54,689 nt of DNA, taken from the NCBI GenBank assembly GCA_900319695.1, contig ONPN01000032.1:1-54689 (forward strand), given 5' to 3'. A model generated the notes under the pieces. That model searched no databases and was not told where the DNA came from. It worked only from the letters and a program-made list of their open reading frames with translations. Origin of the DNA: an uncultured Eubacteriales bacterium. GTDB lineage: Bacteria > Bacillota > Clostridia > Oscillospirales > Oscillospiraceae. Every line of letters begins with the position of its first letter. Position 1 is the stretch's first letter. A program made the translations under genes and the position numbers. This document shows positions 16,515-24,599 of the stretch, piece by piece.

Positions 16515-17981
16515 ATGCGTAAATACGAATTCTGGTTTGTCGTCGGCTCGCAGTTCCTCTACGGGCCCGAAACCCTGGCAATCGTGGACGCCCGCGCGAA
16601 GGAAATGGCCGAGGAGCTGTCCAAGGTTCTGCCCTATCCGCTGGTCTACAAGGTGACCGCCAAGACCAACAAGGAGATCAAGGACGTCGTCAAGGAGGCC
16701 AACTTCCGCGACGAGTGCGCCGGCATCATCACCTGGTGCCACACCTTCTCCCCGTCCAAGATGTGGATCGACGGCCTGCGCGACCTGCAGAAGCCTTGGC
16801 TCCACTTTGCCACTCAGTACAATAAAGAGATCCCGAACGACGAGATCGACATGGACTTCATGAACCTCAACCAGGCCGCCCACGGCGACCGGGAGCACGG
16901 CTTCATCGGCGCGCGCCTGCGCAAGCCCCGCAAGATCGTCGCCGGGTACTGGAAGGACGAGAAGATCCACAAGCGCATCGGCGACTGGATGAAGGCCGCC
17001 GTCGGCGCGGCGTTCTCCAAGGATTTGAAGGTCATGCGCTTCGGCGACAACATGCGCGAAGTCGCCGTCACCGAGGGCGACAAGGTCGAGACCCAGATCA
17101 AGCTCGGCTGGCAGGTCAACACCTGGGCCGTGGGCGATCTGGTCAAGGAGATGGGCAAGGTCACCGAGGCTGAAATCGACGCGCTGGTCGCCGAGTACGA
17201 GGCCGCCTATGACATCGCCACCGACAACACCGCCGCCATCCGCTACCAGGCCAGGGAAGAGATCGCCATGAAGAAGATGATGGACCGTGAGGGCTGCATG
17301 GCCTTCTCCAACACCTTCCAGGATCTCTACGGCATGGAGCAGCTGCCCGGTCTCGCCTCCCAGCACCTTATGGCTCAGGGCTACGGCTACGGCGGCGAGG
17401 GCGACTGGAAGGTCAGCGCCATGACCGCCATCCTCAAGGCCATGGGCGAGAACGGCAACGGCGCCTCCGCCTTCATGGAGGACTACACCTACCACCTCGT
17501 TGAGGGGCAGGAGTACTCCCTCGGCGCGCACATGCTGGAGGTCTGCCCGTCCCTCGCGGCGGACAAGCCCCGCATCGAGACCCACCACCTCGGCATCGGC
17601 ATGAACGAGAAGGACCCCGCCCGCCTCGTGTTTGAAGGCAAGGCCGGGCCCGCCATCGTCGCCAGCCTTATCGACATGGGCGGCAGACTCCGCCTCATCG
17701 TCCAGGACATCGAGGCCGTCAAGCCCATCATGCCCATGCCCAATCTCCCGGTGGCCCGCGTCATGTGGCGCGCCATGCCCGACCTCACCACCGGCGTGGA
17801 GTGCTGGATCACCGCCGGCGGCGCGCACCACACCGTGCTGAGCTACGACGTCAGCGCCGAGATGCTGCGCGACTGGGCCCGGATGATGGATATTGAGTTT
17901 GTCCACATCACGAAGGACACCACCCCCGAGAAGCTGGAGGAAGAGCTGCTGGTCAAGGATCTGATCTGGAAGCTGAAATAA
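16515..17981 (+). CDS. araA: L-arabinose isomerase
   Basis: A 488-residue isomerase converting L-arabinose to L-ribulose, the first intracellular step of arabinose use. Family signatures are clear: [16 protein letters not shown] at the start, [34 protein letters not shown], and the metal-site neighbourhood with [15 protein letters not shown] and ETHHLGIG; near the end GGAHHTVLS holds another metal-binding His. Length is as expected. It stands in an AraR-controlled operon between a CUT2 permease and an FGGY kinase. No araD (ribulose-5-phosphate epimerase) is present in the window, so the pathway is completed elsewhere. Confidence 0.97.
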   Translation: MRKYEFWFVVGSQFLYGPETLAIVDARAKEMAEELSKVLPYPLVYKVTAKTNKEIKDVVKEANFRDECAGIITWCHTFSPSKMWIDGLRDLQKPWLHFATQYNKEIPNDEIDMDFMNLNQAAHGDREHGFIGARLRKPRKIVAGYWKDEKIHKRIGDWMKAAVGAAFSKDLKVMRFGDNMREVAVTEGDKVETQIKLGWQVNTWAVGDLVKEMGKVTEAEIDALVAEYEAAYDIATDNTAAIRYQAREEIAMKKMMDREGCMAFSNTFQDLYGMEQLPGLASQHLMAQGYGYGGEGDWKVSAMTAILKAMGENGNGASAFMEDYTYHLVEGQEYSLGAHMLEVCPSLAADKPRIETHHLGIGMNEKDPARLVFEGKAGPAIVASLIDMGGRLRLIVQDIEAVKPIMPMPNLPVARVMWRAMPDLTTGVECWITAGGAHHTVLSYDVSAEMLRDWARMMDIEFVHITKDTTPEKLEEELLVKDLIWKLK

Positions 17982-17991
17982 AGGAGAGGCC

Positions 17992-19545
17992 ATGGACTTT
18001 ACAAAAACCGCTCTGGGTATTGAGCTCGGCTCTACCCGTATCAAGGCCGTCCTGATCGACGACAGGCACGTCCCCATCGCCTCCGGCGATTTTGAGTGGG
18101 AAAACCAGCTCGTGGACGGGATCTGGACCTATTCCATGGATATGGTCCACACCGGCGTACAGACCTGCTTTGCCAATCTCAAGGCCGACGTCAGGGCCAA
18201 GTTCGGCGAAGAGCTCACCACCGTGGGCGCGATCGGCGTGTCCGCCATGATGCACGGCTACCTGCCCTTTGACAAGGACGGAAAGCAACTCGCAGAGTTT
18301 CGCACCTGGCGCAACACCATCACCGGCGAGGCCGCCGAAAAGCTGACGGCCCTCTTTGGCTTCAATATCCCCCAGCGCTGGAGCATTGCCCATCTCTATC
18401 AGGCCATCCTCAACGGTGAGGAGCATGTGAAGGACATCGCCTATCTCACGACTCTCGCGGGCTACATCCACTGGCGTATGACCGGTGAGAAGCTCATGGG
18501 CGTGGGCGAGGCCAGCGGCATGTTCCCCATCGATAGCGCAAAGCTCGACTACGATGAGGAAATGCTTCAGAAGTTCAGCGCCCTCACGGGCATGGATCTG
18601 CGCGCCATTCTGCCGAAGGTTCTCCCCGCGGGCGCAAACGCCGGGACTCTCACCGAGGCGGGCGCTCTCTTCCTCGATCCGACCGGCGCGTTTAAACCCG
18701 GCGTTCCCGTGGCCCCCTGCGAGGGCGACGCGGGCACCGGCATGGCGGCGACAAACTCCGTCCGTGTCCGCACCGGCAACGTCTCGGCGGGCACCTCGGA
18801 CTTTGCCATGATCGTCACGGAAAAGCCCCTCGGCGTCCACCGGGAGATCGACATGGTCACCACCCCGGACGGCCTGCCGGTCGCCATGGTCCACTGCAAC
18901 AACTGCACCAGCGACATCAATGCCTGGGTCAACCTCTTCTCCGAGTTTGCCGGGCTCATGGGCGTCGAGGTCAACAAGGGCGAGCTGTTTACCAGGCTCT
19001 TCAAGAAAGCGCTCGAGGGCGAGGCCGACTGCGGCGGGCTTCTGAGCTACAACTACTTCTCCGGCGAGGGCGTCACCGACCTGGATGAGGGCCGCCCGCT
19101 CTTCGCCCGGATGCAGAACGCGCGCTTTACCCTGGCAAACTTCATGCGCACGCACATCCTCTCCGCGCTTGCCACCCTCAAGATCGGTCTCGATATCCTC
19201 ACCCGGACTGAGCAGGTCCCCATCGACAAGCTCTACGGCCACGGCGGCTTCTTCAAGACGCCCGAGGTCGGCCAGCGCATGCTGTCGGCGGCTGTCGGCG
19301 CGCCCGTCTCCGTGATGGAGACCGCGGGTGAGGGCGGCCCCTACGGCATGGCCCTGCTCGCGGGCTACATGATCTGGAAGGACGAGGGCGAGACCCTGCC
19401 CGACTACCTGGACAACAAGGTCTTCGCCGCCGCCAAGTCCTCCACCCTCATGGCGGACGAGAGCGACGTGGACGGCTTCAACGCCTTCCTCGCCGCCTAC
19501 AAGAAGGCCCTTCCCGTGGAGAAGGCCGCGACCGAGCTGCTGTAA
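17992..19545 (+). CDS. FGGY carbohydrate kinase, probable L-ribulokinase
   Basis: A 517-residue FGGY-family sugar kinase. The N-terminal ATPase-fold motif [16 protein letters not shown] and the later [15 protein letters not shown] and [17 protein letters not shown] (second ATPase domain) are visible. It phosphorylates a pentulose with ATP. The family also holds xylulokinases and many automated labels would say so; directly following araA under AraR control, L-ribulose is the more likely substrate. It does not look like classical AraB, whose motifs differ, so it may be a non-orthologous ribulokinase. Ends just before a terminator; last gene of the operon. Confidence 0.85.
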   Translation: MDFTKTALGIELGSTRIKAVLIDDRHVPIASGDFEWENQLVDGIWTYSMDMVHTGVQTCFANLKADVRAKFGEELTTVGAIGVSAMMHGYLPFDKDGKQLAEFRTWRNTITGEAAEKLTALFGFNIPQRWSIAHLYQAILNGEEHVKDIAYLTTLAGYIHWRMTGEKLMGVGEASGMFPIDSAKLDYDEEMLQKFSALTGMDLRAILPKVLPAGANAGTLTEAGALFLDPTGAFKPGVPVAPCEGDAGTGMAATNSVRVRTGNVSAGTSDFAMIVTEKPLGVHREIDMVTTPDGLPVAMVHCNNCTSDINAWVNLFSEFAGLMGVEVNKGELFTRLFKKALEGEADCGGLLSYNYFSGEGVTDLDEGRPLFARMQNARFTLANFMRTHILSALATLKIGLDILTRTEQVPIDKLYGHGGFFKTPEVGQRMLSAAVGAPVSVMETAGEGGPYGMALLAGYMIWKDEGETLPDYLDNKVFAAAKSSTLMADESDVDGFNAFLAAYKKALPVEKAATELL

Positions 19546-19564
19546 ACCAAAGAAACATAACGAG

Positions 19565-19602
19565 AGCCGCCTCCAAAACCGGGGGGCGGCTTATCGTTTT
19601 TT
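19565..19602 (+). terminator. Terminator of the arabinose operon
   Basis: AGCCGCC and GGCGGCT arms enclosing TCC-AAAACC-GGG (19565-19591), followed by a T-rich run to 19602. Confidence 0.8.
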
Positions 19603-19775
19603 GTCAGCAAAATCACGCCCTGACTGTTGCGGCGCCATGTGTTAAAAAAGAAAAGGGATTAGCGTACTCTCTGCAAAAATTTCAAAAAACTTATTTCCGA
19701 CCCCATTTTTCCAGAACGCCTTTTCGTATTCTTAGGTGAAAGGGTCAAGAGCCCTGAACGAAAGGAGTTTTGAAA

Positions 19776-20570
19776 ATGAAAACACTTAATGTGAAACGGA
19801 TCGTTGTGGGGATCATGCTGGTCCTCCTCACTCTGGGCTTCTGTGTCGTCGGAACCGGCGCTGCCAGACCCGACAGCATGGGCCAGCCCCCAATGAACGG
19901 ACAGCGGGGCGGCTTCGGCGGCCAGAACGATTTCGGCGGTCGCGGACAGTTCGGCCCCGGCGCGCAGGAGATGACGGATGGGGAGAACAGCTTCGGCGGC
20001 CAGAACGATTTCAGCGGTCGCGGACAGTTCGGCCCCAGCGCGCAGGAGATGACGGGCGATGAGACCGGCTTCAATGGCCAGAACGATTTCAGCGGTCGCG
20101 GACAGTTCGGCCCCGGCGCGCAGGAGATGACGGATGGGGAGAACAGCTTCGGCGGCCAGAATGATTTCGGCGGTCGCGGCGGTCAGCGAGGCGGCTTCCG
20201 CCCGATGGACGGATACACGCGCCAGACCGTGGAGGCGATGGAGGACGGCGAGACAAAGACGGCTCTGCTGGCTCTTCTGGATGACGTTCACAGCGCCATG
20301 GAGGCCCTGCGCGAGGCGGACGACAGCTCCCGCGAGAGCGCCGAGGCCGCTGTCAAGACTGCCCGCGACGCCCTGAACGAGGCCCTGAGCGCGGCCGGGA
20401 TCGAGACCGAGACTACGCCTCCCGATATGCCCGAGGGCGGCGCCGACATGACGCCTCCCGAGCAGCCCGGAGGCAATATGCCCGAGCCCTTCAATTTTGA
20501 CGAGCTGAGTGAGGAGCAGATTGAAAACCTCTTCCAGCGTTTCCAGAGCTGGCTCGACAGCAAAACTTGA
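19776..20570 (+). CDS. Secreted Gly/Gln-rich protein with 26-aa tandem repeats
   Basis: A 264-residue exported protein of unknown function. An N-terminal signal/anchor (RIVVGIMLVLLTLGFCVVGTG) is followed by 3.3 copies of a 26-residue unit, GQNDF-x-GRGQFGP-x-AQEMT with an acidic end, then a helical Ala/Glu segment (about 150-215) and a Pro-rich, acidic C-terminus (PPDMPEGG, PPEQPGG) ending in a helix. The ATG at 19776 is 8 nt after AAAGGAG. Glycine-rich repeats with Arg and Phe resemble disordered, self-associating sequences. Not part of the arabinose operon: a terminator precedes it. Confidence 0.8.
   Translation: MKTLNVKRIVVGIMLVLLTLGFCVVGTGAARPDSMGQPPMNGQRGGFGGQNDFGGRGQFGPGAQEMTDGENSFGGQNDFSGRGQFGPSAQEMTGDETGFNGQNDFSGRGQFGPGAQEMTDGENSFGGQNDFGGRGGQRGGFRPMDGYTRQTVEAMEDGETKTALLALLDDVHSAMEALREADDSSRESAEAAVKTARDALNEALSAAGIETETTPPDMPEGGADMTPPEQPGGNMPEPFNFDELSEEQIENLFQRFQSWLDSKT
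19920..20180 (+). repeat. 78-bp tandem repeat, 3.3 copies
   Basis: In-frame units start at 19920, 19998 and 20076, with a partial fourth at 20154. Units 1 and 3 are almost identical at DNA level; unit 2 diverges, mostly at its end. Length is a multiple of three, so copy number can change without frameshift. Confidence 0.85.
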
Positions 20571-20607
20571 TACGGTTTCGCGCTGCCGACACTTTGGCGA
20601 CAGCTTG

Positions 20608-20639
20608 AGAGCCGCCTCCCAATAACGGGAGACGGCTCT
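20608..20639 (+). terminator. Terminator after the repeat protein gene
   Basis: AGAGCCG/CGGCTCT outer stem with inner CTCCC/GGGAG and loop AATAAC; one mismatch. Confidence 0.75.
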
Positions 20640-20641
20640 TG

Positions 20642-20802
20642 ATACTACTATTCCATAGAAAGTAGACAAAGATTTCCGAGGCAGAATTGTGTCAGACGAG
20701 GCAGCGGGCGCAGGGAATACTTTGTGTATTTCCAAGCCCGATAACCAAGTCTGGCGCAATTCTGGCCGGAAAGATTGTCTTGTTTTTATGGAATAGTAGT
20801 AT
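20642..20802. repeat. 161-bp imperfect palindrome (MITE-like or structured RNA)
   Basis: The ends ATACTACTATTCCATA (20642-20657) and TATGGAATAGTAGTAT (20787-20802) are perfect 16-bp inverted repeats. Pairing continues inward with small bulges: AGACAA with TTGTCT, GATTTCC with GGAAAGATT, CAGAATTG with CAATTCTG, CAGAC with GTCTG, CGGGC with GCCCG, and GGAATAC with GTATTTCC around a TTTGT tip. The whole element folds into one long hairpin. No gene lies in it. It sits between two convergent genes, 6 bp from the DUF362 stop. Confidence 0.85.
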
Positions 20803-20808
20803 AAAATT

Positions 20809-21702
20809 TTAAATCTCTATCAGTTCGTACTCCCGATTGCCGAAGCCGAGCTGGGCCGCGGCCTCGATCGTGTGGACGCCGTGGCGGGATTCCACGCGCT
20901 CCAGGAAGTGGGCCTGACCGGGATCGTCCTTTGCGGCGTAAATCAAGTCGATGCAGGCCTGGTCGATGGCAACCGGGTCGAGGGAGGCGAGCATGCCGAT
21001 ATCCTTCATGCAGGGGTCCTCCGCCACGGCGCAGCAGTCGCAGTCCACGGAGATGTTCTTCATCACGTTGATAAAGGCGATCCTGCCTTCAAAGTGTTTC
21101 ACCACGGAAGACGCCGCGTCAGCCATGGCCTCGCAGAAGAGATCCTGCCCGGCGTGCTTGTCCCAGCAGTCCAGGTTGTTGTCCGTGACTCCGGCGGAGT
21201 GGATCAGCGCCTTGCCCTTCGCGGAAGCGCACCCGATGGACAGCTGCTTGAGCGCCCCGCCGTAGCCGCCCCGGGGGTGGCCCTTAAAATGCGCCAGAAC
21301 CAGCATGGAGTCGTAATGGACGATGTTCTTGCCCACATAGTTCTGCTTGAGCACCTTGCCGCCGGGGATATCCCAGCACAGGTCCGGCCCCTCGGCGTCC
21401 ATCAGATCGACAGTGAAATATTTGTTCCAGCCGTGGTACTCGATGAGCTTGAGGTGGGACTCCGTGTGGTCGCGCACGCCCGCGTACTTGTCGCCGTAAG
21501 CGGTGTTGCACTCCACGACCGTGCCGCCCACGCTGTCGATCATCGGCTTCCAAAATTCAGGCCGCAGAAAATTCTGGTTCCCTTTCTCGCCGGAGTGGAG
21601 CTTGACCGCAACCTTGCCCGGCAGCTCGATCCCCAGCGCACGATACATCTCCACTACCTTTTCGGGGCTGATTTCTTTGGAAAAATACACCTTTGTTTTC
21701 AT
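20809..21702 (-). CDS. DUF362 domain protein
   Basis: A 297-residue DUF362 protein. Recognisable parts are VAVKLHSGEKGNQNFLRPEF, the HFKGHPRGGYGGALKQLSIG segment and the Cys cluster DCDCCAVAEDPCMKDIG (about residue 220), then the closing ASLDPVAIDQACIDLI. Many DUF362 proteins carry a C-terminal ferredoxin; this one does not, but the cysteines could hold a metal or cluster. A redox or metal role is commonly supposed, not shown. It follows the formyltransferase gene by 24 nt on the same strand, with a clear start at 21702. Confidence 0.85.
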   Translation of the reverse strand: MKTKVYFSKEISPEKVVEMYRALGIELPGKVAVKLHSGEKGNQNFLRPEFWKPMIDSVGGTVVECNTAYGDKYAGVRDHTESHLKLIEYHGWNKYFTVDLMDAEGPDLCWDIPGGKVLKQNYVGKNIVHYDSMLVLAHFKGHPRGGYGGALKQLSIGCASAKGKALIHSAGVTDNNLDCWDKHAGQDLFCEAMADAASSVVKHFEGRIAFINVMKNISVDCDCCAVAEDPCMKDIGMLASLDPVAIDQACIDLIYAAKDDPGQAHFLERVESRHGVHTIEAAAQLGFGNREYELIEI

Positions 21703-21726
21703 GTTCGTGTCTCCTCGCCTTCTGCG

Positions 21727-22515
21727 TTAAATGAGCCGTTTTCCTTTTTTGCGGAATTCCTTCGCCTGTTCGACGGTGGGCCAGGTGAAATAGCTGCCCT
21801 TCTCCGTCTCGTTCTTACGGCGCTCGACCGTGCCGTTTCCGATGTCCTCAATGGCCTTCACCATCAGCTCTCCGCCGACGGTCTTGGTCTTCTTCATCAG
21901 CTCAAACATGCTTTTGCAGTCGGAGATGTCCACGCTGCCCTGCTCAATAATGTCGCCGTCGTCGATCTTGGCGCTCATGTAGTGGACGGTCGCGCCGCCC
22001 AGCTTCTCGTCGTGGTAGAGATACCAGAAGGAGGGCAGGCAGCCCCGATAGTCCGGCAGCAGCGCCCCGTGCACATTGATGACGCCGTAGGTCGGGATGC
22101 TCAGGAGCTCTGCCTTGATGATCTGCGGCGCGGAGTAGGAGATGATGAGATCCGGGGCCAGCGCCCGGATATGCCGCACATAGGCGGGGTCGTTGCTGTT
22201 GGTGATGACGCGGTGCTGAATGTGGTGCTTCTTCGCCACGTCCTTCACAGAGCAGCAGCCCCCGAAGAGGCGGTAGCCTGTCAGACGGTCGAGCTGCTTC
22301 TCCGCCTCGCGCCCGACGGTGACCGCGCCCATCCTGGCGCACTGCCAGGGGCCGAACCACTTATAGTAATCGCTCAGTCTGTTTTCCAGCGCGGATTTGC
22401 AGTTGACCTCCACAATTTCCAGAATCTCACAGACCTCGGCGGCTCTGGCGATGTTCTTCGGGATGAAGAAGCGGTCAGCCTGCGTCATGACCACCACTCG
22501 CAGTTTTCTGTTCAT
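21727..22515 (-). CDS. Formyltransferase-family enzyme (sugar N-formylation?)
   Basis: A 262-residue protein of the 10-formyl-tetrahydrofolate-dependent formyltransferase family. The catalytic triad is visible: Asn147 and His149 in INVHGALLPDYRG and Asp185 in KIDDGDII. The N-terminal 100 residues are longer than in GART enzymes and do not match tRNA-Met formyltransferase. Its ATG (22515) overlaps the stop of the sugar transferase gene by 4 nt, so the product likely acts with that enzyme and the PIG-L deacetylase. N-formylation of an amino sugar on a surface glycan is the best guess. Confidence 0.8.
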   Translation of the reverse strand: MNRKLRVVVMTQADRFFIPKNIARAAEVCEILEIVEVNCKSALENRLSDYYKWFGPWQCARMGAVTVGREAEKQLDRLTGYRLFGGCCSVKDVAKKHHIQHRVITNSNDPAYVRHIRALAPDLIISYSAPQIIKAELLSIPTYGVINVHGALLPDYRGCLPSFWYLYHDEKLGGATVHYMSAKIDDGDIIEQGSVDISDCKSMFELMKKTKTVGGELMVKAIEDIGNGTVERRKNETEKGSYFTWPTVEQAKEFRKKGKRLI

Positions 22516-23189
22516 TTCGCCTCAGCTCCTTTCCGATGCTCCTCCGCCCAGCGCAGCAGGGTAGAGAAAATGCGCTCCGGCCTGCGCCCGACAACGGTGG
22601 CGAGAATGCACAGCACCGTCCACCAGATCATCTTGAGATCAAAGCCGACGCTCATTTTATCGAGATAGACAAGATCCAGCTCCAGCCGCGTCGGCAGAAC
22701 CAGGGTCTCGTAGTCCTCCGCGCCCTCCACGCTGTCGCCGTATATGTAGTCGTAGAGCGCCGAGGGGCCCGTCAGCCCTGCCTGGACGTTCCCGGCCGCG
22801 GCAAAGCGCCCGCCCCTTGTCACGGCCATCTGGTCAACAGCAGCCGGACGCGGGCCGACAATGCTCATATCACCCTTGAGGATGTTCAGAAGCTGGGGCA
22901 GCTCGTCGATCTTGGTGTCGCGGATGAAATGCCCAAAGGGGAAAATGCGGTCCTCGTCCCCGCGAAAAACGGACTCGTTGGCTTTGCCCTGGCGCATGGA
23001 ACGGAACTTGAACATGCGAAAGACCTTGTTGTCCCTGCCCACGCGATTGGCCATGTAGAAGACCGGGCCGGGGTCACTAAGCTCAATTCCGCAGACGGCG
23101 ATCAGCCAGAGCGGGGACGAGACGATCAGGCCAAGAGCCGAAGCGCCCGCGTCAAACAGGCGCTTTAAAAACAGATACAGATAACGCAT
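22512..23189 (-). CDS. Monotopic phosphoglycosyl transferase (PglC/WcaJ catalytic type)
   Basis: A 225-residue sugar-1-phosphate transferase that would place a first sugar phosphate on undecaprenyl phosphate at the inner face of the membrane. It has the short PglC form: an N-terminal re-entrant hydrophobic helix (ASALGLIVSSPLWLIAVCG), the FKFRSM motif, the catalytic Asp95-Glu96 in DTKIDELPQLLNILKGDMS, and IVGPRP. The ATG at 23189 is 7 nt after GAGG; a TTG at 23195 is less likely. It lies between the PIG-L and formyltransferase genes; no glycosyltransferases or flippase follow, so this is a very small glycan locus. Confidence 0.9.
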   Translation of the reverse strand: MRYLYLFLKRLFDAGASALGLIVSSPLWLIAVCGIELSDPGPVFYMANRVGRDNKVFRMFKFRSMRQGKANESVFRGDEDRIFPFGHFIRDTKIDELPQLLNILKGDMSIVGPRPAAVDQMAVTRGGRFAAAGNVQAGLTGPSALYDYIYGDSVEGAEDYETLVLPTRLELDLVYLDKMSVGFDLKMIWWTVLCILATVVGRRPERIFSTLLRWAEEHRKGAEAK

Positions 23190-23198
23190 ACGCAATCC

Positions 23199-23870
23199 TC
23201 AAATCCTTCTGAAAACGCACTCGAAGGCCTCGGCGTAGTTACAGCCCGCCTGAGAGCCGCGCCAGGCCGCAAGCCCCCGCAGCGCCTCATCGGAGCGCGG
23301 GTGGGGATAGGGGCGCATGACCCCTTTATAGCAGGCCAGCGCTTCGAGCTTGACCTTGACGCCTGCCTCTCCCACCTCCACAAAGAGGTTGGGGATAAAG
23401 CGGCTGACAGAGCTGTCCAGCGCCCACTCGGTGGAGGAGGGGACCTCCATATACCAGAGCTCGCGCAGCGCCGGGATGCCCTCCCTGCGCTGGAAGAGAC
23501 GCACGGCGGCCTGAACCGCGCCGCTGGTCATGGCGTGGTCGTTGTTCGTGTCCGAGGGGTGATGGGTGACGACGGCCTCCGCGCCGAAATCCGCAATGCA
23601 GCGCTCGACAAACTGTACCAGCTCCAGATGGGGCACGGTGTTCATCTTGATGTTCGGAAAATCAGCGCCATAGCTTTTTTCAATCCCAAGCACCGCATAC
23701 GCGCGGGCCTGATCATCTCCAAGGGTGGAGGAGAGCCCCGCCCGTGCGGCTGCCTTGCTGCACATGGTCGCGACGGCGACCTCGTTCCCTTCACTGATCA
23801 GCTTGTGGATAACGGCCCCGGCACCCAGAACCTCGTCGTCCGGGTGGGCCACAACAAATAAATACTTCAT
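23199..23870 (-). CDS. PIG-L family N-deacetylase
   Basis: A 223-residue LmbE/PIG-L deacetylase, zinc-dependent, removing an acetyl group from an N-acetylated sugar or conjugate. Zinc and catalytic motifs are AHPDDE (residues 8-13) and HHPSDTNNDHAMT. I chose the ATG giving MKYLFVVAHPDDE (23870), with GGAGA upstream; an ATG five codons earlier (23885) also has a possible site. It ends 10 nt before the sugar transferase start. Together with the formyltransferase it suggests an acetyl-to-formyl exchange on an amino sugar (inference). Confidence 0.87.
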   Translation of the reverse strand: MKYLFVVAHPDDEVLGAGAVIHKLISEGNEVAVATMCSKAAARAGLSSTLGDDQARAYAVLGIEKSYGADFPNIKMNTVPHLELVQFVERCIADFGAEAVVTHHPSDTNNDHAMTSGAVQAAVRLFQRREGIPALRELWYMEVPSSTEWALDSSVSRFIPNLFVEVGEAGVKVKLEALACYKGVMRPYPHPRSDEALRGLAAWRGSQAGCNYAEAFECVFRRI

Positions 23871-24034
23871 CGGTCTCTTCTCCATGCGGTTTTTCCTATT
23901 GTATCAAACAATAGAAGAATGATCAAGCCGCCGCGCAGGTGTCTGAGATCCCGGCTTGAAGGGGACGCCGCAGCGTCTCTGCCGGAGCCCCAAAGACCAG
24001 GGGACACGTTTCATGCGTGTGCCGCGGCAGAGCG

Positions 24035-24553
24035 TTACGAATCGAAAAAGCTCCGTCCGTCGTCGGTGATGAGGCGCTCCGTCTGCGGATAGTCAAAGGT
24101 TTCGGCCTTGTCACCGTTCGCACTGAGATAGTCGGCAAATTCCGCCGCGTAGTATTTCGCCATGGGGAGGTTGTGCATCAGGGCATACCCGCAGTTTTTC
24201 GCTGCGGCGCCGGGGACGCTCTCCGCATCCTGCACGGAGCGGAAGGCCCGCAGGATCAGATCATAGATCTCCCGTGAGGGGCGGTTGCCCTTGAGGATGA
24301 GGTAAAACCCGGTCAGGCAGCCCATCGGTCCCCAGTAGATGACCTCATCCTGCCAGTCGGGATCGTTGCGCAGATAGGTGGCGATGATGTGCTCAAGCGA
24401 GTGCATGGCGGCCACGTCGATCACCGGCTCAATGTTCGGCCTTTTGAGGCGGATGTCGTAGGTTGTAACCTGGCCGCCGCCGACCGTATCCACCCGGCTG
24501 ACAAAAATGCCGGGGACGATGGCTCTGTGATCTACAGAAAAACTCGGTATCAT
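24035..24553 (-). CDS. luxS: S-ribosylhomocysteine lyase (AI-2 synthase)
   Basis: A 172-residue LuxS. It cleaves S-ribosylhomocysteine to homocysteine and DPD, the precursor of autoinducer-2, in the activated methyl cycle. Metal ligands His51 and His55 in HSLEH, catalytic Glu54, and the third ligand Cys121 in AKNCGYALMHNL; the catalytic Cys79 lies in GPMGCLTGFY. All key residues are present. Single gene with its own start at 24553 and GGAG upstream; a pfs gene is not in the window. 23885-24034 holds only non-coding sequence with the PIG-L leader. Confidence 0.97.
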   Translation of the reverse strand: MIPSFSVDHRAIVPGIFVSRVDTVGGGQVTTYDIRLKRPNIEPVIDVAAMHSLEHIIATYLRNDPDWQDEVIYWGPMGCLTGFYLILKGNRPSREIYDLILRAFRSVQDAESVPGAAAKNCGYALMHNLPMAKYYAAEFADYLSANGDKAETFDYPQTERLITDDGRSFFDS

Positions 24554-24599
24554 GTGTGCTTCTCCTTTTCTTTACTCCAGTATGTGATTTTGTGTCGCA

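Noticed and set aside
15450-18077. An 875-codon minus-strand frame opposite the permease and araA
   Set aside because: Shadow of araA and the permease; low-complexity Asp/Gly/His/Val protein with no ribosome site.
19920-20180. CRISPR-like direct repeats
   Set aside because: The units are contiguous, coding and without spacers; a protein tandem repeat.
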